DNA from: an uncultured Clostridia bacterium | GTDB taxonomy: Bacteria > Bacillota > Clostridia > Christensenellales > Borkfalkiaceae | Length of the DNA: 64,000 nucleotides | NCBI GenBank assembly: GCA_934278995.1 | Contig: CAKQWM010000009.1 | Span: forward strand, 25,117 to 89,116 | Reading direction: 5' to 3' | Part shown: piece after piece, positions 16,027 through 24,421 of the stretch | Numbering within the stretch: position 1 is the first letter of the stretch | How the letters are laid out: every line of letters starts with the position of its first letter | Notes under the pieces: model-generated | The model's database searches: none | Seen by the model: the letters and a program-made list of their open reading frames with translations, nothing else | Told to the model about the DNA's origin: nothing | Made by a program: the position numbers and the translations under genes

Positions 16027-16560
16027 ATGGTAATTACGGCTAACGGAAAAAATTACGACGTTATAAGACTTCTCGGTAAGGGTAAGGGAGGGTATTCGTA
16101 TCTTTCCGTAAATCTTGAAGGAAGAAAGGTCGTGGTTAAAAAAATCCACCACGAGCCTTGCTCTTACTATAGTTTCGGAAATAAAATTTTAGCCGAACTT
16201 AACGATTACAACCGATTGAAAACGACAAAGATACTCATGCCCGAACTTATCGATATCGATATCGAAAACGAAGTCGTTATAAAAGAGTATATCGAAGGCG
16301 AAACGATTTTCGACCTCGTATTACGCGATAAAATGAAAGATTGTTACTTAAAACAGATATCCGAAACAGCGCGTAAGGTATATAATTACGGGCTGAATAT
16401 AGATTATTTTCCCACTAACTTCGTGGTGAAAAACGACCTTATTTATTACGTCGATTATGAGTGTAGCGTTTATTCGGACGAATGGAACTTTGAAAACTGG
16501 GGCGTTAAATATTGGTCGAAAACCGAAGAATTTATAAAATATATCAAGGATAAAGGGTAA
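16027..16560 (+). CDS. Small protein-kinase-fold protein
   Basis: 177 residues, shorter than a normal kinase domain (~250). The start shows a glycine-rich loop (GKGKGGYSYL, residues ~17-26) and a VVVKK strand that could hold the ATP-binding lysine. Later NIDYFPTNFVV and YYVDYE occupy the positions of the catalytic loop (D...N) and the metal-binding Asp. This pattern is closer to the minimal lipid/small-molecule kinases than to Hanks kinases. No substrate can be inferred. It is followed after one base by a PH-like membrane protein, so the two are probably an operon. The upstream ribosome-binding site is weak (GGGGCGGA). Confidence 0.6.
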   Translation: MVITANGKNYDVIRLLGKGKGGYSYLSVNLEGRKVVVKKIHHEPCSYYSFGNKILAELNDYNRLKTTKILMPELIDIDIENEVVIKEYIEGETIFDLVLRDKMKDCYLKQISETARKVYNYGLNIDYFPTNFVVKNDLIYYVDYECSVYSDEWNFENWGVKYWSKTEEFIKYIKDKG

Positions 16561-16561
16561 T

Positions 16562-16954
16562 ATGGAAACTATCGCTAAAAGAACGAATAAAGCGCTTTAC
16601 GTAACGTTAGGGTTCGTGGTTTCGGGGATTGTACTTCTCGCGCTCGGCTTTGCGTTTAAAAAATACGTATGGATTTTCGGCGCGGCAATAACTACGGTCG
16701 CGCTCTGCTTTTTAATCGATTTTTTGTTTCAGCCCGCAACGCCGATAACTTTCGACGGCAATAATCTTTATATCGAAGGTAACGCCGTTTCGCCAAAATG
16801 TTTATCCGACGTAAGCAGTAAGTCTTTCAGACTCGGTCAGTCCGATTTTAATTGGGGGACGGTACGCTTTCGGGCGAACGGAAAAAACTACGCGTTCAGA
16901 TACGTGGATAACTGCAACGAAGTTTTTGAAAAATTAAAAGAATTATCCGCTTAG
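16562..16954 (+). CDS. Two-TM membrane protein with small beta-rich domain
   Basis: 130 residues. Two hydrophobic segments (~13-33 and ~36-56) are followed by about 70 residues predicted to be beta strands (ITFDGNNLYIEG, WGTVRFRANGKNYAFRYV), a layout like bacterial PH-domain membrane proteins. The first ~12 residues are basic. It begins one base after the kinase-like gene. Function unknown. The gene at 17748 has the same architecture but little sequence similarity. Confidence 0.6.
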   Translation: METIAKRTNKALYVTLGFVVSGIVLLALGFAFKKYVWIFGAAITTVALCFLIDFLFQPATPITFDGNNLYIEGNAVSPKCLSDVSSKSFRLGQSDFNWGTVRFRANGKNYAFRYVDNCNEVFEKLKELSA

Positions 16955-17048
16955 TTTTTTAGCGGGTTTAATTTAAGCATATTATATAACGACTAAAAAC
17001 TTGCGACACAAAAACGACTTTTAAAGTCCGCCAAGTTTAAAAACGCCT

Positions 17049-17065
17049 CTATAAGCCCGTTATCG
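17049..17065 (-). repeat. Dispersed 17-bp element, copy 6
   Basis: Perfect CTATAAGCCCGTTATCG inside AAAACGCCT...ACGTTTTTA, 95 bases after the preceding stop codon. Confidence 0.9.
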
Positions 17066-17171
17066 ACGTTTTTAGTATATTATAAACGCAACGGCAATGC
17101 GTGTTTAATGGTAAATATCGCGGTAGTTGGTAGTATTACGATATAGTAACGCGCTTATGAAACTTTAAACG

Positions 17172-17202
17172 TTTACGGCGGAAATATCTTCGCCGCTATA
17201 AT
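17172..17202 (+). promoter_or_regulatory. Promoter of the GtrA-family gene; start point near the ATG
   Basis: TATAAT (17197-17202) with a weak TTTACG (17172-17177) 19 bases upstream. The ATG begins 9 bases after the -10, and no Shine-Dalgarno is present. Candidate leaderless start. Confidence 0.55.
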
Positions 17203-17210
17203 ACGAATTT

Positions 17211-17660
17211 ATGAAAGAAACCGGCAGAGAAGATAAAACCCCTAATGGAAAGGTAAACGATAAAAACTACGTTCAGGCTTTTAAGTTTTTATTGTTTTCG
17301 ATTTCTGCGGGGATAATACAGTTGATAAGCGATACGGTTATGCTGGAGGTTTTTAAGTTTCCCGCATGGCTGTCCTATCTGATAGCGCTTACTTTATCCG
17401 TTATATGGAATTTTACGCTTAATCGTAAATTTACGTTTCATTCGGCTAAGAACGTTCCCGTTGCGATGCTTAAAGTGGCGGGATACTATCTTGTCTTTAC
17501 GCCGCTATCTACGTGGTGGACCAAATATTTTACCGACACGCTTTTCTGGAACGAATACGTTGTCCTGGCTATTACGATGGTTATAAACTTTATTACCGAA
17601 TTTTTGTTTCAAAAATACTTCGTGTTTAACGATAAGCAGGATGATGCGGAAAACGCTTAA
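17211..17660 (+). CDS. GtrA-family membrane protein
   Basis: 149 residues with four membrane segments and the GtrA signature: an N-terminal FLLFSISAGIIQLISD, the central SVIWNFTLNRKFTF and a closing NFITEFLFQKYFVF. GtrA proteins are thought to help move undecaprenyl-linked sugars across the membrane for surface-polymer glycosylation. No glycosyltransferase gene adjoins it, so the polymer is unknown. The start has no ribosome-binding site and lies close to a -10. It ends in a terminator that contains a dispersed element. Confidence 0.88.
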   Translation: MKETGREDKTPNGKVNDKNYVQAFKFLLFSISAGIIQLISDTVMLEVFKFPAWLSYLIALTLSVIWNFTLNRKFTFHSAKNVPVAMLKVAGYYLVFTPLSTWWTKYFTDTLFWNEYVVLAITMVINFITEFLFQKYFVFNDKQDDAENA

Positions 17661-17687
17661 ACGCTCAAAAACAAAAACAGATTAAAT

Positions 17688-17718
17688 GCCCGATAATCGA
17701 CCTATAGACGGGCTTTTT
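17688..17718 (+). terminator. Terminator built around a dispersed element
   Basis: GCCCG (17688-17692) pairs with CGGGC (17709-17713) around ATAATCGACCTATAGA, then TTTTT. The element forms the loop region. Confidence 0.75.
17691..17707 (+). repeat. Dispersed 17-bp element, second form, copy 7
   Basis: CGATAATCGACCTATAG: same outer bases as the main consensus, with TCGAC at the centre instead of CGGGC. Thirty-one bases after the GtrA-gene stop. Confidence 0.75.
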
Positions 17719-17747
17719 ATAAAAAATTACGGTTTTATGGGGGTAAA

Positions 17748-18215
17748 ATGAAAAGTTTTATTATACGACAACCGAAGTGGATAAGAAATTATTATCTTAT
17801 TATATTCTTCGCGGCGATTATTTTCGTCGGCGTATTTACGGCGTTACGTTTAAACGGCGTTTTAAAGACGAACGTCTATCTGACGCTGACCGTTTTGTCC
17901 GCCGTCTTCGCAATATTCGGGTTTTTCGGAATTTCTTTCTATTTTTACGAAAAGTTTTATTATAAAGACGGCGTATATTGTTGCGTTCGCCCCTTCAGGA
18001 AGGCTCAAAAAGCCAATCTGTCCGATATATCGTACGTAAACGTAAAAACGTCGAAAAAAAGATTTTGCGACGTCGAAATCGAGTTTGTGGGAAAATCAGG
18101 CGAAAACCTTATAGTCTTTACCGCGGACGGGTGGATTTTCAAAAACAATATTTTGATTACGAACCTTAAACAAAACAGAATTAAAATCAACAATTACGTT
18201 GCCGAAAAATCCTGA
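17748..18215 (+). CDS. Two-TM membrane protein, PH-like architecture
   Basis: 155 residues: short basic N-terminus, two hydrophobic segments (~15-35 and ~43-66), then a beta-rich soluble part (GVYCCVRPFRKAQKANLSDISYV...VEIEFVGKSGENLIVFTADGW, in outline). The layout resembles membrane-anchored PH-domain proteins. No motif gives a function. Start supported by GGGGG six bases upstream. Confidence 0.6.
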   Translation: MKSFIIRQPKWIRNYYLIIFFAAIIFVGVFTALRLNGVLKTNVYLTLTVLSAVFAIFGFFGISFYFYEKFYYKDGVYCCVRPFRKAQKANLSDISYVNVKTSKKRFCDVEIEFVGKSGENLIVFTADGWIFKNNILITNLKQNRIKINNYVAEKS

Positions 18216-18263
18216 GCCGTCGCATTATTTTTTCGTATAAACCGCCGACAAGAGGATAAAACG

Positions 18264-18292
18264 TTGACAAAAGAAGTTTTATGGACTATAAT
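18264..18292 (+). promoter_or_regulatory. Full-consensus promoter of the DUF308 gene
   Basis: TTGACA (18264-18269), exactly 17 bases, TATAAT (18287-18292). Confidence 0.92.
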
Positions 18293-18340
18293 ACATTACG
18301 TAAATTATAACAAACCGATTATATTCGGAAGGAGCTAATT

Positions 18341-18811
18341 ATGGCAACCAAAAAGAAAATTTCGTTTAAATTAAGCAACGATCTTATGACCGCTATACTT
18401 TACATCGTCATAGGCGTTCTTTGTTGTGTTTTAAAAACACAGGCAATAGACGTTATGTTTACCGTTATCGGCGCTTTATTTGTTATTCAGGGCATTTTAA
18501 GCGTCGTTGAAAAAGATTGGGTAAACGCCGGTATAAACCTTGTCGTAGGCGTGGTCATCATAGTATTTGCCTGGGTTTTGACGGACATAATACTCGTTAT
18601 TTTCGGTATCCTTATTATTTTAAGCGGCGTTCAGCAACTCGTACCGGCATTAAAGCAAAAAAACATTATGCCTGTCCTCGCCGCCGCGATAACCATTGCG
18701 ATAGGTATTATGCTCGTCGTCGCAAAGTATGTTCTTGCGGATTGGATTTTTATCGTAGTAGGTATAATCTTTATCGTCAACGGCGTTTTGAAACTCCTCG
18801 GCAAAAAGTAA
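18341..18811 (+). CDS. DUF308/HdeD-like membrane protein
   Basis: 156 residues, almost entirely hydrophobic, with six predicted membrane segments in three similar pairs. Repeated patterns of the type 'I-x-G-x-L-x-V-x-x-G' and 'I-x-x-G-I-x-x-x-x-G' are typical of the DUF308 family, to which E. coli HdeD (acid resistance) belongs. Specific role unknown. It has a perfect consensus promoter, AAGGAG before ATG and its own terminator, so is strongly and singly expressed. Confidence 0.8.
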   Translation: MATKKKISFKLSNDLMTAILYIVIGVLCCVLKTQAIDVMFTVIGALFVIQGILSVVEKDWVNAGINLVVGVVIIVFAWVLTDIILVIFGILIILSGVQQLVPALKQKNIMPVLAAAITIAIGIMLVVAKYVLADWIFIVVGIIFIVNGVLKLLGKK

Positions 18812-18837
18812 TTCACTTCAATTTTACGAATAAAAGA

Positions 18838-18864
18838 GAAGGCTGAACAAGCCTTCTTTTTTTT
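18838..18864 (+). terminator. Terminator of the DUF308 gene
   Basis: GAAGGCT/AGCCTTC stem with a five-base loop and eight T residues. Confidence 0.92.
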
Positions 18865-18958
18865 ATTTAAAAAATAAGGATTGAACAAAATCGATTTTTA
18901 TGTACTATTCGGATTTTTGCTATGAAAAAATAAATAGGCACATTTTTTCAAATAAGTA

Positions 18959-18987
18959 TTGACATAAGAACCGATGTGCGTTATACT
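18959..18987 (+). promoter_or_regulatory. Promoter of apbE; start point coincides with the GTG codon
   Basis: TTGACA (18959-18964), 17 bases, TATACT (18982-18987). Transcription should start at about 18993-18995, on the apbE GTG. Confidence 0.8.
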
Positions 18988-18992
18988 ATTAG

Positions 18993-20153
18993 GTGTATAA
19001 TAAATTTTCAGTCAAAAAAACGGTAAAAAAATATTTAACGGCGATGTGTTTTTTCCTCGCTTTTATTGCTTCTTTGTCGGTGTTTTTCCCTTTTTTATAC
19101 GCTTGTAAGGGTGAAGGGCAAAAACAAATTATGCTTTTAGGTAGCCCCGTAAGTTATTACGTAACCGATTACGGATATACTGAAAACAGCATAAAGGACA
19201 GGAAAATTTCACAAAGTTTATATGAACTCTGCGAAAGGTTAAATAAAACCTTCAGCACGGAAGAGGATAGCCAAATATCCGCCTATAATACCGTTATCGG
19301 GCAAAAATCGATAAAAATCGACGAAGATTTTTATTATCTTACGACAATTTTTAATAAGTTGTATTCAAAAACCGACGGCGCGGTGAATCCGCAGGTAAAA
19401 TTGTCGGTTGACCTTTGGGGCTTTTCAAAAAGATATAAAGAGCCGAATTATTTGCCGGAGAAAATTTTCGACAGAAAAAGAAACGAGGACGGCTCGTTTC
19501 CGCTTCCAAAAAGAGAATATATAGAAGGCTTTAAAAAACTTGCGGATTTTTCAAAAACCGTTCTCGAAAAAAAGACTGTGCAAGGCGATATTCAAAAAAC
19601 GGAACTATATATTCACAAATCGGATCTTTCCGTAACCATAGACAACCAAACTTATTATTCAGCGCTCGATTATTCCTCCGCCGTAAAAGGCTATTTTTGC
19701 GACGAAGCGAAGAAAATTTTCGCTCGCTTCGGAGTAAAAAACTATTATATATCCGCGGGCGGAAGCAGTATGTATCTATCCGAAAACAACGCCGCGGAAT
19801 GGAATTTGAAAATAGTAAATCCTTTTTCCGCTTCCCGCGACGCGTTTATAAGCCTTCCCGTATCGGATAAATTCGTTTCGACAAGCGGTACTTACGAAAA
19901 TTATTACGAATTAGGCGGCGTAAGATATTCTCATATAATTGATCCGAAAACCGGTTGCCCCGCTAAAAGCAAAATCGTTTCCGCGACGGTTATCGGTGAA
20001 AACGGCGCATATACGGACGCGCTTTCTACGGCGCTTATAAATCTTGACGACAAGGCTGCGGATTTTATGTCGGGTATGCCGTACGATTACGTTCTGATAA
20101 CCGAAGACGGAAAAGTATTAAGCAACGTTTACGACCGTTTGACTTTTTTATGA
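18993..20153 (+). CDS. apbE: ApbE-type FAD:protein FMN transferase lipoprotein
   Basis: 386-residue exported enzyme that attaches FMN covalently to Thr in flavoproteins such as RnfG and RnfD. Motifs: NPQVKLSVDLWGFSK, DYSSAVKGYFCDEA (the DxGGIAKGY region), SAGGSSMYL, and TSGTYENYY...GVRYSHIIDPKTG with metal/FAD-binding residues. The signal peptide ends LYAC, so it is probably lipid-anchored outside. GTG at 18993 is the first possible start, directly after an in-frame TAG, and lies on the predicted transcription start. The alternative ATG at 19044 would remove the positive N-terminal region of the signal peptide. Followed by NusG-II and Gx genes and, past a MITE, the rnf operon it probably serves. 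Confidence 0.92.
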   Translation: MYNKFSVKKTVKKYLTAMCFFLAFIASLSVFFPFLYACKGEGQKQIMLLGSPVSYYVTDYGYTENSIKDRKISQSLYELCERLNKTFSTEEDSQISAYNTVIGQKSIKIDEDFYYLTTIFNKLYSKTDGAVNPQVKLSVDLWGFSKRYKEPNYLPEKIFDRKRNEDGSFPLPKREYIEGFKKLADFSKTVLEKKTVQGDIQKTELYIHKSDLSVTIDNQTYYSALDYSSAVKGYFCDEAKKIFARFGVKNYYISAGGSSMYLSENNAAEWNLKIVNPFSASRDAFISLPVSDKFVSTSGTYENYYELGGVRYSHIIDPKTGCPAKSKIVSATVIGENGAYTDALSTALINLDDKAADFMSGMPYDYVLITEDGKVLSNVYDRLTFL

Positions 20154-20171
20154 TTCGGCGCGAAAACAATT

Positions 20172-20600
20172 ATGATAACAAAAGTTTCAAAAAAGCCTTT
20201 TAAGAAGGCAGATATACTTATTTACGCCGTACTCGTTTTGTTGACGGTGAGTTTGTTTGCCGTTCCGTTTTGCAAAAAAAACGATCTGCCTTCGGGGTTT
20301 ATCGTTTCTTTAAACGGAAAAATCGTCATGACGTCCGATTTTGACGCAAAAACCGTTTCCGTCATCGACGCAAAAGCCGTAACGAAAATAAGCGACGAGG
20401 TTTATAAAATCATATCCGAAAAAGGATACAATTCAATTAAAATAGATTGGGACGCGCATAACGTTACCGTTACCGGAACCGATTGCGGTACGAGTAAAGA
20501 ATGTACTCTTATGAGTTTAAAAGGCGGTGAAATAATCTGCGTTCCGCATTCTCTCGTGATAAAACCTACCGGTTTTACGCCCGATCCCACGGTTGGTTGA
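20172..20600 (+). CDS. NusG domain II-containing membrane-anchored protein
   Basis: 142 residues: a basic N-terminus, one membrane segment (~15-35) and an exported beta domain of the NusG_II family, ending in the family's typical Cys-rich closure (TDCGTSKECT...GGEIICVPHSLVI). These proteins commonly stand next to ApbE and Gx genes in Firmicutes, as here. Biochemical role not established. It starts 18 bases after apbE and its stop is separated from the Gx start by a single base. Confidence 0.85.
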   Translation: MITKVSKKPFKKADILIYAVLVLLTVSLFAVPFCKKNDLPSGFIVSLNGKIVMTSDFDAKTVSVIDAKAVTKISDEVYKIISEKGYNSIKIDWDAHNVTVTGTDCGTSKECTLMSLKGGEIICVPHSLVIKPTGFTPDPTVG

Positions 20601-20601
20601 T

Positions 20602-21129
20602 ATGGCTGAAAGAATTACCAAAACGTCGCTTCTTTGCGCTCTTTCGCTCGTGGCGTTTACAATCGAAAATCTGTTTCCGCCTTTTTTCGTACCGGGCGCA
20701 AGGTTGGGCGTCGGTAACGTTTTCGTTGTTTTATGTCTTATATATATCGGATATATCGACGCAACGTTGCTTATAGCGGCGAAAAGTATTCTTGCCGCAA
20801 TTTTTGCGGGTAATTTTTTCGCGGTAGCGTATAGTTTTACCGCGGGGATAGTTTCACTTTCGCTTACCTATATTTTATTGAAGTATGCCGAAAATAAAGT
20901 GTCTTTGATTGCCGTCGGTTCCTTAGCCGCCACGGTTAACAATCTCGTTCAGTTATCGGTTTTTGCGCTCGTAACAAAAAGCGTCGGCGTTTTTACTTAC
21001 GCGCCTTATCTTAGCATAGCGGGCGTTTTGGCAGGCGCTTTTACGGGGATTATTTGTCTTTTAATAACAAAGAACGATTTTAAATTTTTAGTCCTTAAAA
21101 CAGATAGGGATTCCATTCGTCATCACTAA
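20602..21129 (+). CDS. Gx transporter family membrane protein (heptaprenyl diphosphate synthase component I-like)
   Basis: About 175 residues with five to six membrane segments; the segment ENLFPPFFVPGARLGVGNVFV is the family hallmark. The family was annotated as heptaprenyl diphosphate synthase component I but is now grouped with ECF-like small transporters. I start at ATG 20602, just after the upstream stop; a TTG at 20593 is possible. The last eight codons (encoding RDSIRHH and stop) lie inside the left terminal repeat of the MITE at 21105, so the native C-terminus has been replaced. Function probably survives, as the lost part would be a short cytoplasmic tail. Confidence 0.82.
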   Translation: MAERITKTSLLCALSLVAFTIENLFPPFFVPGARLGVGNVFVVLCLIYIGYIDATLLIAAKSILAAIFAGNFFAVAYSFTAGIVSLSLTYILLKYAENKVSLIAVGSLAATVNNLVQLSVFALVTKSVGVFTYAPYLSIAGVLAGAFTGIICLLITKNDFKFLVLKTDRDSIRHH

Positions 21130-21398
21130 TTACCTAAAAGGCGTCTTTTCAGCCCTTTTCCGTGACCGCTCGGTCGCAGTACGGATAGTACGGCATCCCT
21201 TACGCTCACGAAAAATCATCTAAAAATACGCTCTTTTCGGTGCGAAGCATTTTTGCGGCGAAGAAATCGCCTCTTTAGGTTAAAGTTTTTGCAAGGCAAA
21301 CGACCGAAAGCGTACTATGGTACGGTGATGGGAGTTTAACACAGCAAAAACCGATTTATTCCCGCAAAAATAATTAGTGATAATGATTGGAATCCCTA
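21105..21398. mobile_element. MITE-like element, 294 bp, 28-bp terminal inverted repeats
   Basis: The left end (21105-21132) starts TAGGGATTCC and the right end (21371-21398) closes GGAATCCCTA; the two 28-mers match at 25 positions as inverted repeats. Outermost TA on both sides fits a TA target duplication, as made by IS630/Tc1-mariner transposases. No open frame inside. The interior carries two similar imperfect palindromes with GTAC arms (~21177-21196 and ~21315-21330). It is inserted between the Gx gene and rnfC. No second copy seen in this window. Confidence 0.75.
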
Positions 21399-21419
21399 CG
21401 GCTAAACGATAAAAAAGTC

Positions 21420-21436
21420 GAATAACGGGCTTATAG
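21420..21436 (+). repeat. Dispersed 17-bp element, copy 8 (between MITE and rnfC)
   Basis: GAATAACGGGCTTATAG, 15 of 17, followed by GGGAAGTTTTTAA. It lies outside the MITE. Confidence 0.75.
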
Positions 21437-21545
21437 GGGAAGTTTTTAATTTGTAAGCGGAGTTTTTTAAGCCGTTTTCAATAAAAATAAATCAAAACGA
21501 CGTATTTTCGTTTTCGGCGCTTACCGAAAACGAACGGAGGAAACA

Positions 21546-22838
21546 GTGTCAATAAAAAAGCAATCCACGTTCAGGGGAGGCAAACACGTCCCCGATCACA
21601 AAGGGCTGACGAACGCTAAGAGCATCGAAAGAATGCCCGCGCCGAAAACGGTTTACATATCGCTTGCTCAGCATATAGGAAAGCCGTCGAAAGTTGCCGT
21701 TACGGCAGGCGAAAGAGTAAAAAAAGGTCAGATGGTCGGTGAAGAAGTCGGCTTCATAAGCGCGTGCGTGTATTCGAGCGTTTCGGGCGTGGTTAAAGAA
21801 ATCAAAACGATAACGACGCCTTTTGGCGCCGCCGAATACGTAGTTATCGAAAACGACGGACTCGAAGAAGAAATAAGTTTACCGCCGATTGACAAAGATA
21901 GCGGCGCGGAAATTTCGGAGCGAGTCAGAAAAGCGGGCATCGTCGGGCTTGGCGGGGCAGGCTTTCCTACCTACGTCAAAATGGCGACCAACGACAAAAT
22001 CGACACCGTGCTTATAAACGGCGCCGAATGCGAACCTTATCTTACGTGCGATCATCGTTCGATGACAGAACGCCCTGAGGAACTCGTTAAAGGCGCAAGG
22101 TATATGGCTAAAGCGCTTAACGCTCGAAATATCGTCATAGGAATCGAAGAAAACAAGCCCGACGCAATTAAAATTTTAGGCGGGTTTGACGATATTACTG
22201 TCGTTCCTTTAAAAAAGAAGTATCCGCAGGGAAGCGAAAAACAGATTATTTACGCCTGTCTTAAAAGAAAGGTCGCGCCGGGCAAACTTCCGTCGTCGGC
22301 AGGCGTTTGCGTATTTAACGTTCAGACGGCGCTACAAACCTACGAGGCGATAGAATTAAACAAACCGCTTTACGAGAGAGTTATGACGGTAACCGGCGAA
22401 GGAATAAAAGAACCGAAAAACGTTATCGTAAGAAACGGTACGCCGTATTCGGAAATTTTAGAATATTGCGGCGGACTTACGGACGGCGCCGTGAAATTGA
22501 TTGCGGGCGGTCCCATGATGGGGAAAATTCTGCCGTCCGTATCCGGGTACGCAAGAAAAACCGACTCAGGGCTTCTGGTTCTTTCCGAAAAAGAAACCTC
22601 GCTTTTATCTCCCACCGCTTGCATAAATTGCGGAAGATGTAGAAAAGTCTGCCCCATGCGACTTATGCCCATGTATATAGATTTATATACGAGAACGGGT
22701 AATTACGAAAGGGCGGACGATTACGGCGTGTCAAATTGTTTTGAATGCGGAACGTGCGCTTACGTCTGTCCCGCGAAAAGGGATTTGGTCGGCAGCGTTC
22801 AACTGTGCAAACGCAAACTAAGGGAATTAAGGAGTTAA
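21546..22838 (+). CDS. rnfC: RNF complex subunit RnfC
   Basis: 430-residue peripheral subunit carrying the NADH/FMN-binding domain and two [4Fe-4S] clusters of the ferredoxin:NAD+ oxidoreductase. Visible are the Gly-rich nucleotide-binding region (GLGGAGFPTYVK), the NGAECEPYLTCDHR segment, GGPMMGK, and two cluster motifs CINCGRCRKVCP and CFECGTCAYVCP. The start is GTG with CGGAGGA seven bases upstream. First gene of rnfCDGEAB, the standard Clostridium order; four bases separate it from rnfD. Confidence 0.96.
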   Translation: MSIKKQSTFRGGKHVPDHKGLTNAKSIERMPAPKTVYISLAQHIGKPSKVAVTAGERVKKGQMVGEEVGFISACVYSSVSGVVKEIKTITTPFGAAEYVVIENDGLEEEISLPPIDKDSGAEISERVRKAGIVGLGGAGFPTYVKMATNDKIDTVLINGAECEPYLTCDHRSMTERPEELVKGARYMAKALNARNIVIGIEENKPDAIKILGGFDDITVVPLKKKYPQGSEKQIIYACLKRKVAPGKLPSSAGVCVFNVQTALQTYEAIELNKPLYERVMTVTGEGIKEPKNVIVRNGTPYSEILEYCGGLTDGAVKLIAGGPMMGKILPSVSGYARKTDSGLLVLSEKETSLLSPTACINCGRCRKVCPMRLMPMYIDLYTRTGNYERADDYGVSNCFECGTCAYVCPAKRDLVGSVQLCKRKLRELRS

Positions 22839-22842
22839 AGTT

Positions 22843-23820
22843 ATGGCTAAACTTACAATATCACCGAATCCGCATATAAAAGCCAAAGATACGACGAAGC
22901 GCATAATGATCGACGTCGTAATCGCTCTTTTACCCGCTACCGTAGTCGGAGCCGTATTTTTCGGTTTTTACGCGTTTATTATAGTCGCGCTTTCTCTGAT
23001 ATCCGCCGTAGCCTCCGAAATCGTTTATTTACTTATCCGAGGCGAAAAGTTTTCGGATATTATGAAGAAATTCGATTTTACTTCGGCGGTAACGGGGCTT
23101 TTGCTCGGACTTAACCTTCCTCCGACCTGTCCCGTTTACGTACCCGTTCTGGGCGCGGTGTTTGCGGTAATCGTAGTAAAAATGCTTTTCGGCGGCACGG
23201 GTAAAAACTTCGTAAATCCCGCCATTGCGGGCAGAGTGTTTTTACTTATAAGTTTTGCAGAAGTAATGACGACCTGGTCTTCACCCGCGTTCGCTTCTAT
23301 AAAGCCTTCCTCTTTGACGACGGGCGCTACTCCTCTCGGTTCTATTATAAAAGGGGAATACGCCGTTTCCGTCCTCGACTTGTTTTTGGGTACGGGCGTA
23401 AGCACGGGCGCGATAGGCGAAACTTGTAAACTTGCGCTTATAGTCGGTTACGTTTATCTTCTGTTGCGGCGCGTGGTTGACTATAAACCCCTTATTTATA
23501 TCGGCGCTACGGGCATCGTGACGGTGATTTTACAAGGCAGTTTTTCTGCGTTTTTGCCGTCAATACTGTCAGGCGGTCTTATATTCGGCGCAATTTATAT
23601 GGCAACGGACTACGTTACCACGCCGAATACTACTACGGGCAATATAATTTATTTCCTGCTACTCGGTGTGCTTACCGCCGTACTAAGACACCTTAAAGGA
23701 ACCGAAGTTGTTTCGTATTGCATACTTTTCATGAACTTTTTCGTTCCGCTGATAGACAGAATCATAGTGGCGAAACCTTTCGGATACAAGAAACCCGAAA
23801 AGGAGGTTAAAAATGGCTGA
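22843..23820 (+). CDS. rnfD: RNF complex subunit RnfD
   Basis: 325-residue membrane subunit with about eight to ten helices, homologous to NqrB. Contains the conserved NPHIKAKDTTKRIMIDV start (in outline), GGTGKNFVNPAIAGR, and TTGATPLGS, whose Thr is the site of covalent FMN attachment by ApbE. It takes part in electron transfer coupled to Na+ or H+ export. Overlaps rnfG by 8 bases. Confidence 0.95.
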   Translation: MAKLTISPNPHIKAKDTTKRIMIDVVIALLPATVVGAVFFGFYAFIIVALSLISAVASEIVYLLIRGEKFSDIMKKFDFTSAVTGLLLGLNLPPTCPVYVPVLGAVFAVIVVKMLFGGTGKNFVNPAIAGRVFLLISFAEVMTTWSSPAFASIKPSSLTTGATPLGSIIKGEYAVSVLDLFLGTGVSTGAIGETCKLALIVGYVYLLLRRVVDYKPLIYIGATGIVTVILQGSFSAFLPSILSGGLIFGAIYMATDYVTTPNTTTGNIIYFLLLGVLTAVLRHLKGTEVVSYCILFMNFFVPLIDRIIVAKPFGYKKPEKEVKNG

Positions 23821-24421
23821 CAAAAAAGAAAGCACGTTAAGATGCGTAATTGTTTTAACCGTTATAGCCGTCATTTGCGGGGTGTTGCTCGCGGTGCTTA
23901 ATCCTCTTTTATACGTCGCGCCGACGGCTGACGATATAAGTAAGTATTTCACGCTCGATGAAAACGCTCGCGGTGAGTGGGAAGTCATAGAGTTAAACGC
24001 CGACTTTGCGGGAAAAACTTCCGATAAAAGCGGGGCGGCGGTAAGTCTTTTCGCAAAAACGACGACTGAAAGCGAAACTTATTACGGAATACTTATCACG
24101 ACCAAGGCTTCCGGAAATTTAAGCGAATGTAAGTTCGTGATGTTTTTTACGGCAAGCGACAATAAACTCGTAGATGCGAAAATGACCGTTGACGGTACGA
24201 GCGGCGGCAAATATTCTTACGAAACCGCTTCCGATAAAAACGCAAACGTAAAAAAGTTTAAAGAATATTACGGGGTAATCGAATCCGAAAATCAATTCGA
24301 CGACGATTATTCCATTCCAAAAGTCGGCGCGACGCTTACGCTCACCGCCGTAGATAACGCCTTTAAAAAGGCGGCGTACTATTATTATAACGTCATCGTA
24401 AAGGGGGATAAGCCACAATGA
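23813..24421 (+). CDS. rnfG: RNF complex subunit RnfG (FMN-binding)
   Basis: 202-residue subunit with one N-terminal membrane helix (~14-36) and an external FMN-binding domain. The motif GATLTLTAV near residue 170 matches the flavinylation consensus (GAT followed by x-S/T), where ApbE links FMN by phosphoester to Thr. The usual Ser/Asp before GAT is Val here. ATG overlaps the end of rnfD; GGAGG is upstream; the stop overlaps rnfE by four bases. Confidence 0.93.
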   Translation: MADKKESTLRCVIVLTVIAVICGVLLAVLNPLLYVAPTADDISKYFTLDENARGEWEVIELNADFAGKTSDKSGAAVSLFAKTTTESETYYGILITTKASGNLSECKFVMFFTASDNKLVDAKMTVDGTSGGKYSYETASDKNANVKKFKEYYGVIESENQFDDDYSIPKVGATLTLTAVDNAFKKAAYYYYNVIVKGDKPQ

